DNA of 64,000 bases from the NCBI GenBank assembly GCA_030549495.1, contig JAUIRK010000860.1, forward strand, positions 281,501 to 345,500, written 5' to 3'. Position 1 is the stretch's first letter. Every line of letters starts with the position of its first letter. The stretch comes from Nectonema munidae. Its lineage: Eukaryota; Nematomorpha; Nectonematoida; Nectonematidae. The notes under the pieces are model-generated. The model did not search any database. It saw only the letters and a program-made list of their open reading frames with translations, and was not told the DNA's origin. Below, in pieces: positions 11,161-23,479 of the stretch. A program made the position numbers and the translations under genes.

Positions 11161-11415
11161 AATTAAAATAAAATTCAAAAAGTAATATAATTTATTGGGC
11201 ACAGGATTTAAAACGGTGAATTTTCGCCGACAGTCGGCTTTATCAAACCACTATACTAATGAGCAGAAGAACTCTTCTTCGCTAATCCTTCCAATTTTCA
11301 ACTTCTAGCCTACTCATTAGTATAGTGGTTTGATAAAGCCGACTGTCGGCGAAAATTCACCGTTTTAAATCCTGTGCCCAATAAATTATATTACTTTTTG
11401 AATTTTATTTTAATT
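11161..11415. repeat. Perfect palindrome with 103-bp arms made of tRNA(Asp)-like sequence
   Basis: The arms at 11161-11263 and 11313-11415 are exact reverse complements, separated by a 49-base spacer. Reading the right arm on the plus strand, ATTAGTATAGTGGTTTGATA matches the D-arm (A-box) region of eukaryotic tRNA-Asp, including TAGTATAGTGGTT. It is followed by ACTGTCGGCG at the anticodon position (GTC) and a decayed B box, GTTTTAAATCC. The left arm carries the same sequence on the minus strand. AATTGAACATAAAA occurs at both 11107-11120 and 11412-11425 and could be a target duplication. Stems are degraded, so a working tRNA is unlikely; a SINE-like or foldback insertion is the best reading. 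Confidence 0.75.
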
Positions 11416-11549
11416 GAACATAAAAAATTCAAAATATCAAAAAACCTATTTATAAACAATTTGAAATTTATTTCATAAAATATCAAGGGTTATACAAAAA
11501 AAATAAAGCATTATAATTATATGTTGAACATGATAAAAAATTAGCAAAA

Positions 11550-13328
11550 TCACAAATTAGAATGGCAAAAAGAACAAATGGATAAGGTGTGTTTTTTGCA
11601 CATAAATTTTTTACAATTTGAACACCTCCTTGTGCCTCGTGTTCTAGGTCTGCATTCTTGAATTGAACAGTATCCCCTGCCCGAACTACTTTCCGCCGTG
11701 TCAATTTGCGGAGAAAAACCATAGTAAAAAAGAAGGTTTTTGATGGGTCTTGAAATCTGACTTATGTTAGCCCTAGTTCTCATAGAATTATAACCTAAAT
11801 TTTTTGATAAAATTTTTAAAAAAAATTTTCTCCCTCCATGGCGAATGGGCAACGCATCGTTAGGGCAGTTGTGCTTGTAGATAATCCATGTGTTGTAGGC
11901 AGCTATATCTAAATAATTAGAAAATGCGGCAACTGTCCATCGCCTACTTGTCTTATAACTAGTAAAATCTCTGGCCATTCGATTAAAACAATCCACCCCA
12001 CTTTTGTATTTATTATAGGAAATTAGGCTTTCGGGTTTTCTTTTATTTGATGTGATAGTAACACTTCTACTATGCTGCGTAGATAAGACATAAACTGCTT
12101 TAAAATTCTTTCTAGCATGCTTTTCAGGTATATAAACACAAAGTGATGAAATATTGGAATATACAATTTTGCTCTCAGTTTCACTTAAATTTAACGTGCG
12201 TAAAAATTTAGGTTTTAAAATATACGGAACAAATCTACGTATAGGATTTACTGTCCCACAAATTGTCAAATTTTTGGAAAGAGCCCACTCCGCTAAAGCA
12301 TGAGATGTAAAAAATCTGTCAAGATAAATACCACACCCTGATGGGAGATTGCTACTTTCTACTAGACGCTTACAGATTTCTAGACTTGAAAAATATTCCC
12401 GATCAATTAATCCTGAAACATAAATTTCGGGCTTCATAACATAAAATGTGTTAGAATCATTAAGATGGTAGAACTTTAAGCCATAATGGCCCGGCTTTTT
12501 AGGGTCGTACACTTTTAGAGAACACCCGCCACGAAATTTCACTAATTGCTCGTCTATAGTTACAGCATCAAGTGGTGTCCAAAATTTATGGCATTTTTCA
12601 AAAAAGTTATTATGAATACGCCTAATGGCTGCTAGTTTGTCTGAAGGCTCTCTAGTGGCGGCATCGTCAAAGCGTATAAAAATTTTGATGAATTGGAACA
12701 TCCTTCTGCCGAGTGCAGCACGTAAGAAAGGATCTTCATCATTGGAAAAAAGGGCTTTAGTCGCAATTCTTTGGTCTTTTGATTGTCCCAAAAAAATTAG
12801 ACAACCAAAATAGGCAAGCAAATCGCTTATAACAAACTTTTCATGACACGCTTTCAAATCCAACCACTTAGGGGACTCTTTCCTAGAATCATAGAGTTTC
12901 TTATATCTCACATAAAGATTTATAGAAAAATAAACTTACTTGTAATTATCATCTGCTTTTTTGTGAGTCATCTCGTATATATGAGAAACCAAAGGAGGGT
13001 CAAAAAACAAATCAAAAATTTTATCAATTTCCTTCAAGTTTTTTGCATCATCAGAAGGTCCATATGGACGTGAAGAGATATCTCTACAGTTTCTAGCTTG
13101 AGATCTACCTCTTGAAGATTGTTGAGGCTCCCAGAAGAACTGTGTTCCATCTGGAGCTTTAAGAGAAATATCTTCGGCGTCAAATACTTCTTCTAATTCC
13201 ACTGCTTCTAGATTACTCTCACCTGTATAAATATCAGATGCTTCAGAATCTGAAATTGATGAAAATGATTCATTTTCTTCAGAAGAACTTGTTGTCAGAG
13301 GTGATGATGATGATGATAAAAATTCCAT
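11550..13328 (-). pseudogene. piggyBac transposase, full length with one in-frame stop or a tiny intron
   Basis: This enzyme excises and inserts the element at TTAA sites. From the ATG at 13328 (MEFLSSSSSPLT) the frame stays open except for one TAA at 12936-12938. It has an acidic N-terminus, then the transposase core: TIDEQLVKFRGG, YLDRFFTSHALAEW and YKSGVDCFNRM, which supply the three catalytic aspartates. A C-terminal Cys-rich finger (CSNCKKFMCKKH, CSFC) follows, as in piggyBac proteins. The stop falls inside GTAAGT, a perfect splice donor. A possible acceptor, GTGAG, lies 33 bases on and would keep the frame. Such an intron would be unusually short, so either a nonsense mutation in an otherwise intact gene or a minimal intron is possible. 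Length without the interruption is about 580 residues, normal for the family. Confidence 0.85.
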
Positions 13329-13615
13329 GCGAAATAAGAACAATAGAGAAAATTATTCAACAACAAATTGTTGGTAAAAGTTATGGATCAATGCATAGAT
13401 AAGCTTTCATCAATAAATGATAAACATTGAATTCATGCGAAGATTACGGTCAGAAAATATCACAGATGAAGAAAAAAATCAATTATAAGAATGTGCACAG
13501 AATGAAGATGGAAAAAAGATAAACAACTTGCATTTATTGGTTTCGATATTTTACGTAACCTGATAGGAAAGTAGAGAAAGAGAGAAAAAATATGGGATAA
13601 CGTATTATAAAGAGA

Positions 13616-14388
<773 letters not shown>

Positions 14389-16069
14389 GCGCGCGCGCAT
14401 ACAAACTAGCTAAGCTAGTATATATATAATACACTGACACACATATAACATATATATTTTGAAACTATAAATTTGGAGCAAAAACTATTCTTTTGTTCAA
14501 GATTGAATTTTTATAAATTTTTCAAATAAAATTTTTAAATTTTGATTTTGATAGGATATAAAAGTAATGAAGAAGAATAGTTTATTAAAAATTCTATAAA
14601 AATGCTATTGTACATAACAAAACAAAAACAGAATGGATAGAAAAAGGTGCTGAAATGTCATTGAACCATAAGAAATATTTATAAAAAAAAAGGGGAGAGG
14701 TGAAACCCCCCCCCCCCCCGTCAATAACCTACAATTTATAATAAAAATGTATCAAAAAAATTTCAAAAAAAAGTAAAGATACGCTTCTAGATGTTTCAGG
14801 AACAGTCAAGAAAATCAAGTGGAATAATGCAATGATTTGAATTTAATTTGAGTTATAGAACAAGAGGAGGTCTTGAAAACCCCCTACCCCTCGTAAATAA
14901 TAGAGTTGAAATATGTCATAATTCATCATTCAAATGTTAATAGTTTTGTAAATAGTATATTCTATATGAAAAAGCGTATGGGCTTTTTTCTCCATTACTG
15001 TGTCCTTCGTGTAACAGTAAAATCGTGTGTCCTGCGAAGGTTAATTCACTCAAAATATTTTATTCTACAGTAACTTATGTAACTTGATAGGACCTCCATC
15101 TTTTCGGCTACAAATTCGTTATCGGCTCGTAGTCTCTACGTCATATTATAATTTACAATATGTAATTTTGGTATTCATTCTATGATGATCCTTTTTTGGT
15201 AGCTCTTTTTTCATTAGAAATTTATATTCTTCAATGTGTGTTCGAAAATTTTTTTATAAGGATAAAATTACTTTTTTCCTCTCTCAAAGCATTCTGATTA
15301 AAGAATCTTCTTGGTGATCTTAGACTTTTTTTATCAGTATCGTGTATTTTATTATCAAGCCTGAATATTTGTCAACCAATCTTATTTCAAAGGATTTTTT
15401 CTGATGAATCATTCGTGATGTTGATTGTTCAATTACAAAAAGTTGTCAACGTTCTTCATCTAAAAAATTATCTCTTTGACACAAAAGGAAAAAGATGGAC
15501 AAATTCAATTTAAATTAAAAAAATCTTGATAGTGACTAAATTCTCACATATTGGCACCTGTGCCATTTTTGATAAATCTGACCCATTCTAAATTTTCAGA
15601 AACTCAGTTAACTCATCCTAGAAATTCAGTTAACTGTAATGCTAGATGATAGATTTAAATATTTTTCATTTGTAAAAGAGAAACTTTTTTTTCACAGTCA
15701 AAATCTTTTTTGAAGCATCTAATATTATATAATTAAACCACTTACTAGTTCATTAGAACATTGTAGATCTTCCATTTAGTCAAGATACATATTTTTTTTA
15801 ATTATTTGTTTTGATCACATGTTCTTTTTTCAATTAGTTTTCAACTTGGTTCCTTCTCTCATACAAATTTTCAAAAGATTTTATAATACGTTTTATTTTT
15901 TTTTAATAAATATTTCATATTCAAGATGATTGTAGAAAGTATTATAAGCCAAAATATACAAAAAAAGAGTATATTTTTACTATATATCTAATATGCAGCC
16001 GTTTTTTGAAATTTTTTTACAGAACTGTTTTCAGGCATACATTACTAATTCAATTGCCACTTCGAGATC

Positions 16070-17640
16070 TTTTTTAACCGTATTATCCAAAATCCAGTAC
16101 AGAAATAAAATAAGCATAGTCGATTTGGTATAAAACAGATATTTTATTTTTTTGAAAACAGTATCTAGAAGTAAACCGCAAATCTTATTCAAGCTTTAAG
16201 ATATTTTAAAACCATAAATGCCAAACCTGAGTCCAAAAATGAAACCAGCATCTTCCATTTGGCATAAAAACACATATTTTATTTAAATTTCAAAAATATT
16301 TCTGCAGACATTAGACGTAAATCGAAAATTTATTGACACTTTCAAACATTTAAAACCTCTAAATGCAAAAAATGATTTTAGAAATAAAAATTATCATGGT
16401 CGAATTGGTATAAAAACATATATTTCATGTAAAATTAGAGAGAATATTTTGGAATATAATTTTCAAACATAAACCGCAAATTTGATTGACACTAGCAGTA
16501 AGTCCTCTAAATGCGAAAACTGTGTTCAGAAATGAAATCATCATGATATATTTGCTATAAAAACAAATTTTAGAACTAAACGCAAATTTAATTGATACTT
16601 ATATGTATTTTCAAATTCAAACTGCAAAAATTGAGTCCATAAATGAAACTAGCATGGTTGATTTGGTATAAAAACATATATTTAATTGTAAAATTTGAAT
16701 CAATGTTTTTGGAAACAATTTTTAGAAGTAAACCGCAAATTTGATTAACACTTATAGGTATTTTCATATCCTAAACGTAAAAAATGAGTCCAGAAATGAA
16801 ACCAGCATGATTGATTTGGTATTAAAACATATATTTCAAGAAAATATTTTTGGAGATAATTTTCAGAAGTAAACCGCAAATTTGATTAATACTTATAGGT
16901 ATTTCCAAATCCTAAATGTAAAAAATGAGTTCAAAAATGAAAACAGCATGATCGATTTGGTATAAAAACAAATATTTCATGTAAAATTTATAGAATATTT
17001 TTGGAGATAGCTTTTAGAAGTAAACCGCAAATTTTGACTGATATTTTAAAACCTCTAAATGTGAAAAATGTGTTCAGAAATGAAAACAGCATGGTTGATT
17101 TGGTATAAAACATATATTTCATTGTAAAATTTGAATGAATGTATTTGGAGACAATTTTTAGAAGTAAACCGCAAATTTAATTAACACTTATAGGTATTTT
17201 CAGATCCTAAACGTAAAAAATGAGTCCAGAAATGAAACCAGCATGTCCGATTTAGTATAACACATATGTTTTTATGTAAAATGTGAAGGAATGTTTTTGG
17301 AGACAATTTTCAGAAGTAAACCGCAAATTTGATTAACACTTATAGGTATTTTCAAATCCTAAATGTAAAAAATGAGTCAAGAAATGAAAACAACATGATC
17401 GATTTGGTATAAAACATATTTTATGTAAAATGTGAAGGAATGTTTTTGGAGACAATTTTCAGAAGTAAACCGCAAATTTGATTAACACATATAGATATTT
17501 TCATATCCTAAATGTAAAAAATGAGTTCAGAAATGAAAACAGCATGACCGATTTAGTATAAAAACATATATTTTATGTAAAATTTGAAAGTATATTTTAT
17601 TAGATATATTTTTGATCAATCAAAATTTTGATTGACATTT
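16070..17640 (+). repeat. Second tandem array, unit about 140-155 bp, about 10 diverged copies
   Basis: AAGTAAACCGCAAATTTGAT or close variants recur at about 16171, 16469, 16729, 16871, 17021, 17165, 17315 and 17465, with more decayed versions between. Each unit also has GATTTGGTATAAAA, ATATATTTCATG and AAAATGAGTCCAGAAATGAA. The sequence differs from the 8341-10530 array although the unit length is similar. The first units are the most diverged and the last four the most alike. The array is non-coding. Confidence 0.9.
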
Positions 17641-18001
17641 TCTAAAAAGTAGCCATGATTATTGAAAAAATTAAATATATAAAGTGTTATGCGTTCTAAA
17701 CTGTATATAATTATAAATTTTCAGGGTATTATATAATATAGATCCTAAGTTATAAGGTTAAGTACAGATAATGTCAAAATTTTGCTGAAAAATAAATTTT
17801 TTTTATTTTGATTGACAGTTTTGGACATGAAGGGGTCATTCAACTACCATGTAAATGGTTTCAAAAGATGCAGCTAGCGATTTTAGGAAAAGTCACAAAA
17901 TTTGAAGGGATATGATTCAGCCAATTTTCTACAATTAATTTTTTAGCCAAAGGGGGGGGGGGGCGTTTTACGCCCCCCCCCCCCAGCACTAATAGGGTTA
18001 A

Positions 18002-20090
18002 CAATGATAATAATCAACATGACTGCTTTGTGAAATTTAATAATTTTATACTCAACATATGCTGAATTCATTTATTACTATACTCAGTGTGCTGCCGCTT
18101 ATCTTCAAAGAGTAAATAGACAACTAAAACATCTCCTTTGCTACAAGTGTATATGATGTATTTGTAGTTTTTCATTTCACATTCACTCACATTTATGCAA
18201 CAATCACGTCATTTCTCTGATTACAGTTAGCACAATTGTTTGCATCAAAACGCCTTTGAAAAACAGATTTTTACCCGACAAATTATCATTTCTGCAATAT
18301 GGAGAACTTACTTAAACGCAAGCGCTGTGCTATCTCTGCATCACAGAAGCTAGAAGTTGTTCGCTATCATGAATATCATCCTAAAGCTAGTCAACAAGCT
18401 ATTGCTGATAACTTCGGTATGGCTTGGGGGTATGAAGTCAAAAGACGAACCATTGGTGACATCATTCAACAGAAAGAGAAGTGGAAGACAGTCAATGAAC
18501 CAATTACAAAACGTCAGAAAACCGCCAAACACACAGACTTAGAAGAGGCATTGTTTGTGTGGTTTAGTGGCATACGCAGCAATAACGCAATTGTAAACGA
18601 CGACATCTTACGAAACAAGGCGAAAAAACTCGGCACTGAAATCGGCATCACTGACTTCTCCTACTCCAACGGGTGGCTTCATCGCTTTAAGCAGCGCTAC
18701 AAGATCAAGTATCAGATCCTCAGCGGTGAAAGTGCCGGAGTAGACCAACAGCTGGTAACAGATGGCCTTCGAAAAGCAACAAACACCATGAAAGACTACG
18801 AGCAACGCAACATATTCAAAATGGACGAGACCGGCCTCTTCTTCCGCCTACTACCCGACAGATCACTGACCACCTCCGACATGAAGAAGGGCACCAAGAA
18901 ACTAAAAGACAGAATCACTGTAGCCCTTACCTGCAACGCCGATGGTACAGAAAAACTCAAGCCCCTCGTCATCGGACGAGTCAACAAGCCCAGATGCTTC
19001 AAAGACTTCAAGCACAAACTCTACGTCGACTACGACTACAACGCCAAAGCCTGGATGACTTCGACTGTCTTCAACACTTACCTACGTGACCTTGACAAGA
19101 AGATGCGACTAAAGAGACGGCACATTCTTCTGATTATGGACAACGCCCCAGCCCACATTGTACCAGACAGACTGACCAACATCAAAGTCCACTTTCTGCC
19201 GCCGACGACTTCCTGTCATCTACAGCCACTAGACGCCGGCATTATACAGAACTTCAAAACTCACTTCAGACGACACCAACTCAACCAGAAGATCATTGAC
19301 CAACTCGATGCCAACAGAAACCCTCACATCACAATAGCTGAAGCCATACGCTACACCAAGAAAGCCTGGGACTCCGTGAAAGCCTCAATAATATCACATT
19401 GTTGGCAGCACACCGGCCTTATCGCCAAACCAGAACAACAACAAACCATAGAAGATGACGACGAAGACGACCTTCCACTCGATGAACTGCTACGAAGTAC
19501 AACAAAAGCCCTAGACATTGACGCTTCCAATGCAATGTCTGCAGACAAGTTCACCGCTGTCGACAACATTGAAGAGACCTTGGCTGAACTTACAGACCAA
19601 GAACTCATTCAGTGTGTACGACCAACAGATGCTGACGACATATCAGATGACGAACCAGCACCGAAATCAAAACCAGTTATGAAGGATGTTCGGTCTGCCC
19701 TCAATTTGTGTAGAAGTTTTATTGAATGCAACAATAACTGCACAGATTTGTTCTTATTAGAAAAATTAGAAAAAAGATTGGATACTGTTGGGAAATGCAC
19801 CACGAAACAAAAAACTATATTAGATTTTTTTTCCAAATAAATTTATATTATTTTCGGCTTGGTTTTTATTTTTTTTATTCAAAGATGTTCACTAACACAA
19901 ACGATAAAATAAAAATATTCACTACGAGAACACTTCTACATACTTGCACTACATGGCATTACGTATGATCTCAAATATGGCATAATGCAACAAAATATGG
20001 ATACGTTATGAATCCCGCGATTTACCGCCAACCCCGCTATAACGCCAATTTTGTATGGTCCCGATAGTGCGTTATAACGGGGGTCGACTG
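18002..20090 (+). mobile_element. Tigger-type DNA transposon with intact transposase; right end only
   Basis: The right end at about 20029-20090 finishes ATAACGGGGGTCGACTG, followed by TA (20091-20092). In reverse complement this is a typical Tigger end, CAGTCGACCCCCGTTATAAC. I could not find the matching left inverted repeat between the composite-element end (17997) and the gene, so the left boundary is open and may have been lost. Beyond the right end comes sequence of the composite element matching 15905-15985, so this Tigger inserted in a second copy of it. Confidence 0.7.
18299..19840 (+). CDS. Tigger/pogo-type DDE transposase, intact
   Basis: The 513-residue frame starts at the ATG at 18299 and is unbroken. 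Residues about 8-60 are a pogo/psq-type helix-turn-helix and 78-140 a CENP-B-type helix-turn-helix (YSNGWLHRFKQRY). The DDE core has FKMDETGLFFR (D176), LLIMDNAPAH (D281) and LQPLDAGIIQNFK (D312), spaced DD30D as in pogo. An acidic region near 388-396 follows, and the tail QKTILDFFSK fits the PCNA-binding PIP box. GC content in the lines I counted in the middle is about 43-52 percent, far above the flanks, which hints at a recent foreign origin. AATAAA overlaps the stop codon (19836-19841). It could be an active transposase or, less likely, a domesticated gene; the right inverted repeat beside it favours a transposon. Confidence 0.9.
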   Translation: MENLLKRKRCAISASQKLEVVRYHEYHPKASQQAIADNFGMAWGYEVKRRTIGDIIQQKEKWKTVNEPITKRQKTAKHTDLEEALFVWFSGIRSNNAIVNDDILRNKAKKLGTEIGITDFSYSNGWLHRFKQRYKIKYQILSGESAGVDQQLVTDGLRKATNTMKDYEQRNIFKMDETGLFFRLLPDRSLTTSDMKKGTKKLKDRITVALTCNADGTEKLKPLVIGRVNKPRCFKDFKHKLYVDYDYNAKAWMTSTVFNTYLRDLDKKMRLKRRHILLIMDNAPAHIVPDRLTNIKVHFLPPTTSCHLQPLDAGIIQNFKTHFRRHQLNQKIIDQLDANRNPHITIAEAIRYTKKAWDSVKASIISHCWQHTGLIAKPEQQQTIEDDDEDDLPLDELLRSTTKALDIDASNAMSADKFTAVDNIEETLAELTDQELIQCVRPTDADDISDDEPAPKSKPVMKDVRSALNLCRSFIECNNNCTDLFLLEKLEKRLDTVGKCTTKQKTILDFFSK

Positions 20091-20092
20091 TA

Positions 20093-20296
20093 TATATTTC
20101 ATATTCAAGATGATTGAAGAAATTATTATAAGCCAAAATATACAAAAAAAAAGTATATTTTTGGTATCAAAAGATGCAGCTAGCGATTTTAAGAAAAGTC
20201 ACGAAATTTGAAGAGATATGATTCAGCTAATTTTGTACAATTAATTTTTTAGTGAAGAGGGGCGTTTTACGCCCCCCCCCCTCAGCACTAATAGGG
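20093..20296 (+). repeat. Second copy of the right end of the TTAA composite element, internally deleted
   Basis: Bases 20093-20163 match 15908-15980 and then jump directly to sequence matching 17862-17997 (AAAAGATGCAGCTAGCGATT onward), ending CAGCACTAATAGGG with TTAA at 20297-20300. This is a right-hand end lacking the second tandem array, with its left part replaced by the Tigger element. Confidence 0.8.
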
Positions 20297-20300
20297 TTAA

Positions 20301-20859
20301 TAAAATTTTCACTATACCTATGATGATAGTAGTTTTTTGCCCACTTGAATGTGTTGCATACGATCATTTACCAGGGATTTTTACATGCTAAATTTGTCTT
20401 AAAAACTTATGAAAATTTGAACTATTTAAACTCCATATTTTTTTTTACTTACTTACAAAAAAATTTAGTTTTGTAATTTAATAAAATTCGAATTAACTAA
20501 GTAAATGAACATTTTAATTATTGAAATTTTTCTTTCTAAATTTACAGATGAAAACTTGATCCAAGAAAAGAGGATAATAAAACAAGTGTCAAATGCCCAA
20601 AGTGTAATATTTTCATTTGCAAAAATCATCAAAAATTTGCATGCGAAAACTGTGTTATTACTTTTACTTAAAGTAATAATTTTCCTAATAATTTAATCTT
20701 TTCTATTGGTTAACTCTCCACACTCTCCTTTTTCAAATAATTTTCATTATGAAAAAGTTAAACACACAAATCATATCATGCCTATTGAGGAGCCCAAAAG
20801 TTAACAATGTATTTAAATATTGAATCAAAAGGATATAACCCTTCTAATAAGCTCTTGTC
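20301..20859. other. AT-rich intergenic stretch, nothing recognised
   Basis: One 63-residue open frame at 20505-20696 shows no domain features. I see no inverted or tandem repeat. Confidence 0.4.
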
Positions 20860-21193
20860 TCACATAAACTCACCCATATGAGTCCCGTAGACCTCTGTGA
20901 GTGCTATTGTGTCCCTCATTTCTTTCTTTAGCATTTTTTCAATATCTTTGATTATTTTGGATAGAGCTTCATTAGTAGGATTTATAAAGTGTTGAGAATG
21001 ATTGACAATTAGATGTTGATACTTGATACTGACCAATATATATTTGACTATTCTTTTCATATTATTTTCTATTATTTGAAGAAGTCTCGATGCGAACAGG
21101 GTTTGAGTGCGACATATTTTTTTCTTTTAGTGAACAAACTTTCATCAATTTCAACAGTCATGTTGAACCGTCCAACCACTTTTGGCTTAACAA
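20860..21193 (-). pseudogene. Merlin-like (IS1016/ISXO2-type DDE) transposase remnant
   Basis: On the minus strand about 21190-21080 reads KPKVVGRFNMTVEIDESLFT, then KRKKYVALKPCSHRDFFK. VEIDES(L/K)F(T/G)KRK is the hallmark around the first catalytic Asp of Merlin and bacterial IS1595-type transposases. After a frame change, 21060-20860 gives YQHLIVNHSQHFINPTNEAL, then an acidic-basic stretch and YGTHMGEFM, matching the C-terminal part (NHSxxFVDP). The middle of the catalytic domain is missing. It is a short, dead fragment. Confidence 0.65.
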
Positions 21194-21229
21194 TAAGATA
21201 TGCAGCACACACTTATATCAAATAATTGT

Positions 21230-23395
21230 TGCAATTAACAACGCTTTTATTTCGAGCTAACACTAACAAAATATGAGACTTGTCATCCTATTACCCAGTA
21301 TTATATGAACTAAGAAAAGATAAACGTGAATTAGCAAAAAAATTATGTGTTCTTAGTCCTTTTTCTCCTCTTCATACAGGAATTCTAAACCACCTTCTGA
21401 ATTGATTTTCAACTAACAAATTCATAAAGTGATCCTTGTTGCATTGACTTCTTGGTAAAAATTCCCTTTTTTTATGTGAAGGGTAAGGTGATAAATTTTT
21501 TAGTTAGGGGAAAGGGGATAACCAATAAGTATCTACTATTATTTTTTATCTATAAACTCATTATTATTATTATATAAAAAAAAATTAAAAAGATGACGTT
21601 AATAAAATAAAAATTTTATTTTTAAAAAGAAACAATAATTACTTAAAACTTGTTATTTTTAATCAAAATATTTTTTTCAACTTTAAAAATTTCTTATAAA
21701 AAAATCACATTAATTTTTTTATGGGCTATTTTTACCCCACTGCACACCTTATGGCAGAAGAAATCACCGTACCAAATAAAAGCTAGTAAATTTATTTATG
21801 ATTAAATAAATATAAAGGTTTTGAACTATTATAATCATACGATTCATTTTTATGAAATAACGGAGCAATTGATAGCATTTTTATAATGAGTATGATTTTT
21901 AACCTCTAAAGTTAATATAATTGAACATAATAATGACACTTAAATCAATAAATAAGAGAATTTAATCTTTTTAATCAAGAAATAATTAAAATATAATGTT
22001 ACTGAATCTGCGCGAAGTTACAATATAGCCATTTTAAAGTTTATAAAAATGGAATTAAAAATTATTGCAAAATTAAAAAACATTTTTTTCTAATTCTAAA
22101 GAAAAATTATTTCAGTCTGTTTCAATTTACTATAGTTTGAAGATCGTCTTTAAAAATAGTTTCTATTTAGGGTCAGGCTATACTTAATTGCAATTTTTAA
22201 ATGTAAAAGTTCACTTTTAAGTCGGACCCTTAAATACTAGCAATGAATAGAGAAGCAAAAAATAATTATTATTTTAATTTCCAAAACCAAAAAATTAGTT
22301 TTGTATTAATATTTTTACATAAAAAAATTCTCTATGATAAGACTGATATTTAAAATAAAATCACTAGGCCATTAAACTATATGCTCACATAATCTTAATA
22401 TTCTTGGTGATTTAATAGAGAACTATTAGATTTTAAATGGATAAATTATCGTTCTGACTTAAATTTTGTCTAGAAACTAATTACAATTCAAATAAATTAA
22501 ATTGGTTCTAGTAAATTGAATATCAAGACAGTGTTTAAGGCCGGCCTATTTGATTCAAACAAAGCAATTCAGCCCTCCAAACTCAAGAAGAAAACTGAGA
22601 TGTATCAAAATTTTTTATCGGTGATTACACATCTTTAGACAATCCAGAGCTTTCCCGCAAGAAACAGTGGTATATAAAGTTTTGTTTGAAAGCATATTTT
22701 TATTAATTTATTTATTTTTAACTTTTTTTTTAATCTTAATAAATTCGGTTTTTGATGGAAATCATCTCTGAAATCCTGGGTGTTAAAAAAAAGGTAGAAT
22801 TTAAGAGTTATCACCATCCACTGCTTTTAGCGGTTAATTGACAAGCTATTTATGCAATATATTCTAAAATGTATATACTAAAAAGTGTATAATAGTAAAA
22901 TAAAAATTGGATGTAAGCATATTATATATGGTTTTGACATCTGATGACCATATTACTAATTTTTATCTAATTAGCATATAAGCAACGATAACAATTTCCT
23001 AAAATTTTAAATTACTACTGACTGATCTACGGATACCACAAAATATTTATATTTATTCTTTTTTTGTAATAAGAGTTACAAGTTAATTCTACAATACAAT
23101 TATTAGCGAATAGCATCTATGATTCCATGTTTAGTTTGGATGAAGTTGATTACAGTAATCTCTAGCTACTTGGCCATTTGATTATCGCGGCCTGGATGTA
23201 TATTGAATTTTATTTGAAAGTCATTGTCGTATATTTTTTGTTTATCTTGTTCAAGGAAGCATTTAGATGTGAAATTATGAATATAATATATATTCGTTTT
23301 TTTTAATCTACAATTAAAATTGAAAATTTTACCTATTTGAATATACATATTTATACATGTCTCATATATATCATGGGGGTTCACAGTTAATAAGG
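21230..23395. other. AT-rich intergenic region, nothing recognised
   Basis: Very AT-rich, with only short open frames (60-78 residues) without recognisable features. No tandem or inverted repeats stood out. Confidence 0.45.
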
Positions 23396-23407
23396 TTATC
23401 ACTCAAA

Positions 23408-23440
23408 GGGTCCACAAGTAAAAAAGGTTGGAAACCCCTG
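23408..23440 (-). repeat. hAT-type terminal inverted repeat remnant
   Basis: In reverse complement this begins CAGGGGTTTCCAACCTTTTT and continues into TGTGGACCC, the form of hAT (Charlie/SPIN-like) transposon ends. A partner end was not found to the left. Confidence 0.5.
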
Positions 23441-23479
23441 ATCTAGACTCTAGAGTAACGTTCTACTTTTTAGAGTATT

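Noticed and set aside
11161-11415. Two functional tRNA-Asp genes in head-to-head arrangement
   Set aside because: The acceptor and T stems do not pair and the B box is decayed, so only tRNA-like sequence is supported.
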